A DNA stretch of 64,000 bases, from NCBI GenBank assembly GCA_017591395.1, contig WEDG01009108.1, positions 1 through 64,000 of the forward strand. The letters are read 5' to 3'. Shown in pieces: positions 61,001-64,000 of this stretch. The translations under genes and the position numbers were made by a program. This DNA comes from Schistocephalus solidus (taxonomy: Eukaryota > Platyhelminthes > Cestoda > Diphyllobothriidea > Diphyllobothriidae). Below the pieces are notes generated by a model. It was not told where the DNA came from. It was given only the letters and a program-made list of their open reading frames with translations, and ran no database searches. How positions within the stretch are numbered: the stretch's first letter is position 1; every line of letters begins with the position of its first letter.

Positions 61001-61304
61001 ATCACTTAAAACTAATCCACGCTCAAGTCACCGTCCTTGCACCACCCTTCCATGGAGCATACGCTGGACATCATCGGACTACGACGGTCGAACTGTATGT
61101 ATATGGTATATGAATTCCAGTTTGCGTATTTCTCGTTTTTTTAAACTATAAAGTTACTAGAGAAGAATAAAACCTACCGCTCTTTTAAGCTGATGTCTTT
61201 TTAAATTTCTCTTTAAGAATTGCGAGACTTTTCGTGTGAGCTCTGTGGCAAGACCTTTGCCCGAAAAGGAGATCTGAAAAAGCATTCTGACCTCACCCAC
61301 AAAA
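51903..61304 (+). CDS. C2H2 zinc-finger gene (partial; one finger per 87-bp exon)
   Basis: Four exons at 54,977-55,063, 57,111-57,197, 59,514-59,600 and 61,218-61,304 each have clean AG and GT borders. Each is exactly 87 bp (2 bases, 28 codons, 1 base) and encodes one C-x2-C-x12-H-x4-H finger. Joined, they give uninterrupted fingers spaced by HK-x-LR-x-(F/Y/W), not the common TGEKP linker. The protein is probably a nuclear DNA- or RNA-binding factor; the target cannot be inferred. A possible upstream exon (51,903-52,017) ends in the right phase. The start, the end and any effector domain are outside the window or unseen. Introns of 1.6-2.3 kb hold mobile elements. Confidence 0.85.
52018..52894. 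other. Zinc-finger gene intron 1, proximal part: no gene recognised
   Basis: Contains a 141-codon plus-strand open frame (52,267-52,692) with a hydrophobic N-terminus and no recognisable domain. I do not call it a gene. Confidence 0.35.
52895..53400 (-). mobile_element. Non-LTR retrotransposon 3' ORF fragment (RTE-like type)
   Basis: Read leftward: EDQRRLEVFGHCCLRTILRV, KNADYFSNEAVHTRCDNIAK and ERRLRWFRHVLRRPPHELSF. LRWFGHVLRR is the hallmark of the C-terminal region of RTE-like and related reverse transcriptases. Only this end survives, in the first intron of the zinc-finger gene, antisense to it. Confidence 0.8.
53401..54976. other. Zinc-finger gene intron 1, distal part: nothing recognised
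   Basis: No domain, repeat match or RNA gene recognised. Short open frames at 53,801-54,145 are unassigned. Confidence 0.4.
54977..55063 (+). CDS. Zinc-finger exon 1 (C2H2)
   Basis: LREYTCEFCGKAFVKIGRLN followed by EHVNGVHK. Cys pair in TCEFC, His pair in EHVNGVH. Acceptor GCTTTTCAG, donor AAA|GTACGT. Confidence 0.88.
55235..55930 (+). repeat. Scattered degenerate TTAGG/TTAGGG-like repeats
   Basis: Two clusters (about 55,235-55,330 and 55,695-55,930) have many GTTAGG, GGTTAG and GTTAGGGTTA units separated by variable bases. Between them, 55,308-55,345 and 55,371-55,402 form an inverted repeat (ATTCGGTATCCCAGAGTAAC against GTTACTTTGGGATACCGTAT). They lie in a zinc-finger gene intron. Confidence 0.65.
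56105..56510 (+). repeat. tRNA-derived dispersed repeat, copy 2 plus partial third unit
   Basis: Same body as 43,185-43,460 (GGGGCTCGAGAATGAGCCCC, GAGTTC, GCGTTCATCAACTAATGTCC). It leads into a shortened tRNA-like part at 56,237-56,297, with a B-box-like GGGTTTGAATCTC and a GGGGCACTACA end. A second body unit (GGGTTCGAAAATGAGCCCCA at 56,427) starts about 300 bases on, so the family can occur in tandem. Confidence 0.65.
57111..57197 (+). CDS. Zinc-finger exon 2 (C2H2)
   Basis: LRRFRCELCSKTFAKRSHMN followed by SHIDSVHN. Cys pair in RCELC, His pair in SHIDSVH. Acceptor TTGCTCCAG, donor ACA|GTATGT. Confidence 0.88.
57716..57850 (-). repeat. Copy of a Penelope-associated terminal sequence (partner at 63,720-63,840)
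   Basis: Shares, in order, TGTCAGA, GGCAGCA, TTATA, GGAGG, AGTGACTG, GCCGGCGCC and TCGATTG with 63,720-63,840. In the partner the segment directly follows a hammerhead-like core. Here the equivalent core is degraded to CTGACAA on the minus strand. Confidence 0.45.
58250..58595 (+). repeat. 375-bp repeat family, copy I
   Basis: Diverged full-length copy: CCCTACAACGGACCACACG, GATAGATGCGTTGGGACTAA, GGCGTTATTGGGGCTGCAAT and CCGGTTTTCTTGACTTTCTC. A run of ten G lies at about 58,361-58,370. Its 3' third has decayed. Confidence 0.75.
58790..58930 (+). repeat. Repeat with AGGGTTAGG and TCGCATATTGC block
   Basis: CTAACCCGG, CTAACCCGAAA and GAGCTAGGGTTAGGTTG lead to TTTGGTCGCATATTGCCTTC, shared with 10,290-10,325 (TTGGGTCGCATATTGCGATC). 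It is the same family as the hairpin-bearing copy there. Confidence 0.45.
59514..59600 (+). CDS. Zinc-finger exon 3 (C2H2)
   Basis: IRRWTCEFCCKGFTMKGSLN followed by KHIDCIHK. It has an extra Cys after the metal-binding pair (CEFCC). Acceptor GTCTTTCAG, donor AGC|GTAAGT. Confidence 0.88.
59974..60007 (-). ncRNA. Hammerhead ribozyme-like motif, stem III-less type (minus)
   Basis: On the minus strand CTGACGA (60,007-60,001) is followed by a stem GTTTC-GAGGGA-GAAAC and then CGAAACGCC. The order CUGANGA, stem II, GAAA fits a hammerhead core. There is no loop for stem III, as in small Penelope-associated hammerheads that work as dimers. The flank GGCCAATAAACTGC is shared with the two plus-strand motifs at 60,093 and 60,189. 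Confidence 0.6.
60093..60126 (+). ncRNA. Hammerhead ribozyme-like motif, stem III-less type (plus)
   Basis: CTGATTA (one change from CTGATGA), then stem II GGGTAC...GGGTCC with wobble pairs and one mismatch, then GAAA (60,119-60,122) directly followed by CGTC, a GUC-type cleavage triplet. ACGT across the missing stem III is self-complementary, which is what a dimeric hammerhead needs. Followed by AGGCCAATAAACG. Confidence 0.65.
60095..60298 (+). repeat. ~100-bp imperfect tandem duplication carrying the hammerhead motifs
   Basis: Units of about 60,095-60,192 and 60,191-60,298 each contain GATGATGGGT-type, CCGAAA, CAGGCCAA-AAAC, GCGATC, TTCTTC/CTTCCTC and GCCTATCCG/GCCTATTCG blocks. Penelope-like elements are known to carry tandem terminal repeats, so this is probably such an array, without an adjacent RT here. 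Confidence 0.6.
60189..60224 (+). ncRNA. Hammerhead ribozyme-like motif, tandem copy (plus)
   Basis: CGGATGA (C changed at position 2), a well-paired stem II GGGTTC...GAATCC, then GAAA (60,217-60,220) and TGCC in place of CGTC. About 100 bases from the preceding copy and clearly its tandem duplicate (shared CCGAAA-GCCAGGCCAA-AAAC and GCGATC-TATCT flanks). The cleavage-site change suggests decay. Confidence 0.55.
60715..61102 (+). repeat. 375-bp repeat family, copy J
   Basis: Well-kept full-length copy with CCTCCTAAACGGGCCACGTG, GGCGTTATTTGGGTTGTGCT, TCTTGACTCTGTCTTGACAC and CTACGACGGTCGAACTG. It ends 115 bases before zinc-finger exon 4. Confidence 0.88.
61218..61304 (+). CDS. Zinc-finger exon 4 (C2H2)
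   Basis: LRDFSCELCGKTFARKGDLK followed by KHSDLTHK. Acceptor TCTCTTTAAG, donor AAA|GTACGT. The donor phase requires at least one further exon beyond 61,304, and none was found before 64,000. Confidence 0.88.
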
Positions 61305-62744
61305 GTACGTTTTTTTTCAATGCTACTTGTCGCCCTTCGTGATCCTTCCCCTGAATCAGTTATGTGAATATTGTAGAATAGCATCAATTTACTTAGCTTC
61401 CAGAACCCCCTACCCCAGAATTGCAGTTACCAGGTAGGACAACGGGAGAGTAATAGGCTATCATTCAGTCGTTTACGTTGTGCGGTTGTGCGCCATCAGA
61501 GATTGAAGAGCGACGCGTATCAACGGTTAAAAGGGTCGCTGTCGGTTTGCGGTCACGTGTTTGCCTGGTTGACTGCCTGTGCCAAGCAGATCGCCCACAG
61601 CGAGTCATTCGCCCAAATCCTGAGACGGCTGCAAGCGGCGGCCTGGGGGACATCGCGCCCTGTGTGCCCCCAGTGGCGTTGATCACCCGCAAGGTCACCT
61701 GAACGTCGTGGTTACCGCCTTCGTCCATGATATGAACTTAGTCGAGACCAGACTCTTGCTATTCACGGCATCATGCATGGTCGCCTTAGAATTCCGTTCC
61801 GCCTCCGAACCCCCAGTTTGTGCTCGTGTATACGCTCGTGTATACGCTCGTGTATACGATTTTATCGGTCCGTTTATCCATCGCAGTTGAATTGCGCACT
61901 GTAGCCAGTAAGCGACAGATAAGTTATCTTATGTATTGCTCGTACCGAATCGCCAACTCTGGCCCGTGGGTGGTTGAATCCTCGGAGGTCTGAGAAGCCT
62001 TGTGACGATGCCTGTTAGGTGTCGCCACTATCGGAACTCGTTGGGTTTCCCGTGTTTGTCCCTTTGGGGGTAGATAATTCGTCTTTCAGAACTTTGTCGG
62101 ATTTCCATACACCCGTGGCGATCAAGGAAAGCTGATCAGAAATAATAACTCGCAGTACGTTGGACACCGTTTCGGAGCAGAAACGAGGGAGAGCTGAGCG
62201 TTAGTAAAGTCATTTTGTACGCTGGTGGGAGTTGGCAGATCGCTAGTGGCTGAGAACAAAAGCAGTCCGCCAGGGAGCGCGCTTGAGTTGCGGTACGTGC
62301 ATGCGTTGTATGTTCGTCTATACATTTTAAATCAATTGACTGAGTCACCAGAATGCCGAAACTTCTGACAATTTGGTCCATGAGCTGAATCGTGGACGCA
62401 TGCTCGGGAAAAAAGAGCCCGGAAACGCCAACGTGGAAGTAGCCTTTATATCTGCTAACTAGGACTAGTACAATGCTGTCCTCGACAGGCCAGGCTGCCG
62501 AAACAGAACCCTTGATCGAGATTCCTCAAGAGTCGACAATGTCCCTACTCTGCGGTCACTGTTCGCGCGAACGTGACAAGAACTCTGTCCTAAAAAGGAT
62601 GGTATATTGCGAAGCTCGCAAAACTCTACCCCCTCGCGTCTCTCTCTCTCTGATGTACGCTAACGTACTGGCTTGCAAATTGGTTGCTCTGGAAGGCGAT
62701 TTTTCAGGCCGCGCGCTCACAGAAGACGGTTCATTCAGTGTGTA
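61305..62744. other. After zinc-finger exon 4: no further exon recognised
   Basis: Contains a perfect minisatellite at 61,823-61,858. A 90-codon plus-strand open frame (62,473-62,745) leads into the Penelope-like remnant and may be its upstream part, but it has no motif of its own. Confidence 0.4.
61823..61858 (+). repeat. 12-bp minisatellite, three perfect units
   Basis: CTCGTGTATACG occurs three times in a row without a mismatch, so it is recent. Each unit contains the palindrome GTATAC. Confidence 0.95.
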
Positions 62745-63260
62745 AAGTATGGGTGGTCACAACTGAACCGGATGCGGGCCTGGTGTCATTTGATGTCGCC
62801 TTCCTCTTCGTGTCTCTACCACGGACCCTTGCAGTCAAAGCACTTGCTGGCCTGCTGCGTGAAAACTATGGTGAGAACGACAACCAATCCACAACTGGGG
62901 ATCTCATAGTACTCATGTTACACTGTCTCAGGACCTTTACCTTCCGAGGGACCATATATGAGTAAATCAAGGGCACCCAGCTTGGTTCACCAGTCTGCTG
63001 AAGCGGTTCCTCCTCAAAGGCCGAAAAACAGCCCCTCAAGAAGTAAAAGTCGAACTTTCTTCCCTGCCCTCACAACGATACCCTTGATATCATTACCCGG
63101 GACAAGATTACTTACTGCACATTGGGTCCAATTATTACCGATCTAGAATCCATGATGGAAGGGGAAACGAAAAAGACAAAATACCCCATTACTACCCAGG
63201 AGAAGTTGGACCCTCGTTACAGAATTGAGTACTGTTTTGCAAGGGGCAGCTGTGTCGAAG
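62745..63260 (+). mobile_element. Penelope-like element, RT fragment
   Basis: TEPDAGLVSFDVAFLFVSLP is the Penelope-type motif A (usually VSFDV-SLFTSIP). LAVKALAGLLRENYG and FTFRGTIYE follow. After a stop, IKGTQLGSPVC matches the QIKGTPMGSP motif B. The catalytic YxDD region is not visible; a weak match (DLESMMEGET) to the next conserved block lies at about 63,140. The fragment is broken by stops and contains no nuclease domain. Confidence 0.78.
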
Positions 63261-63384
63261 AGACCGACCGATGACTGCGAACGTTAATGTGCAAAACGGC
63301 AATCAGGCGCCGGGGTGGGGGCATGAGGCCTTCTCAAGGTCACCAAATTATCACCTCGGTCAACATGGCGGCGGCGAAACGGGA

Positions 63385-63401
63385 GGGGGGGGGGGGGGGG
63401 G
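63385..63401 (+). repeat. Run of 17 G
   Basis: A homopolymer in an already G-rich stretch (GGGAGG then 17 G). The length in the assembly may be unreliable. Confidence 0.95.
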
Positions 63402-64000
63402 TTGGGTGGCGTGGCGTGGCGTTCGTTTCCCGCCCACAGTCGGTGTTGGCGATGTGCGCTCCAGTCCCAGTGTGAATGCGACCCGCCTGCCACACACGAA
63501 AGCTGCGCACAGTTTTCTCGGGGTTTCGGGTAGCCGAAATCGCTGCAGGTAGCATCAGAACGCACCTACAGTAGCTGGCCTATCTCATGAAAAATGTTAA
63601 CCTAAATTTTGACGTATGGATGCGAAAGTTCGTGTTCAAGGTGTTTGCGTGAGTAAAGGAGAGGATTGTTAGAGCACCGGAACAGTTTTTTCTGAGCTTT
63701 TGAACTCGTACAGGAGTTCATCGTCAGAACTGGCAGCAGCAATAAAAATGCGGCACTTATAAGGGGTGCAAGCCAGGAGGTGACTGTGCAGGGCTCTGTA
63801 CGCCGGCACCAAATCTGCTGGTCGATTGCTTTGGTTCCCATCCGTAGATCAGGCTCCAACCAGTTTTCGGCTCGTCTTGTTTCCGGCGTGCATGAGTTCA
63901 AAAGCTCATATCAATAAACAAACTGTTCCCGTGTTCGACCAGTCTTCTCATTTACTCATTTTGAAGTATGCTTTCGATTAGGAAAGATTACTTAAGCAGG
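63402..64000. other. Window end: no gene recognised
   Basis: Apart from the hammerhead-like motif and the Penelope terminal sequence (about 63,720-63,840), no feature is supported. Confidence 0.4.
63693..63727 (-). ncRNA. Hammerhead ribozyme-like motif (Penelope-type, minus)
   Basis: On the minus strand CAGTT, CTGACGA, a perfect stem II GAACTC-CTGTAC-GAGTTC, then AAAAGCTCAG (GAAA expected; G12 changed to A) and AAACTG, which pairs with CAGTT as stem I. It is the homologue of 17,778-17,812, with the same CTGTAC loop and GCTCAG flank. The G-to-A change in the core predicts loss of activity. Confidence 0.5.

Overview
The window is eukaryotic, AT-rich, intron-rich DNA with a heavy load of decayed retroelements. 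Three things point to a parasitic flatworm, most likely a tapeworm. The one long gene has introns of 39-93 nt at its 5' end and 1.8-6 kb at its 3' end. CR1-like, RTE-like and Penelope-like elements are abundant. The RTE-like element carries a C-terminal zinc-finger tail, as in tapeworm copies. This assignment is inference; no species marker is visible.

Two host genes are supported. The first is COG3 (conserved oligomeric Golgi complex subunit 3), on the minus strand from about 35,322 down to 12,094. I assembled 14 exons whose splice phases all agree and whose translation follows COG3 collinearly. The second is a plus-strand C2H2 zinc-finger gene at about 51,900-61,304 that continues off the window. 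Four exons of exactly 87 bp each encode one finger, and a possible Ser/Pro-rich exon lies upstream.

Layout: 1-3,745, CR1-like LINE fragments in both orientations; 3,746-11,650, mostly unrecognised DNA with degenerate telomere-like repeats; 11,652-35,322, COG3 with a tandem pseudo-copy of its last exon and introns filled with tandem 375-bp repeats, a 420-bp GGA array, a Penelope-like element, a nearly full-length dead RTE-like element and long triplet repeats; 35,323-39,990, unrecognised apart from LTR-like sequence; 39,990-48,940, a graveyard of CR1-like LINEs plus a tRNA-like repeat; 48,941-51,900, nothing recognised; 51,903-61,304, the zinc-finger gene, whose introns hold a LINE 3' end, tRNA-like and 375-bp repeats, and a cluster of hammerhead-like ribozyme motifs; 61,305-64,000, a second Penelope-like fragment and another hammerhead-like motif.

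The genes have no visible functional link: one is a Golgi tether subunit, the other a putative transcription factor. Every mobile element seen is broken, and no bacterial-type operon or defence system is present.
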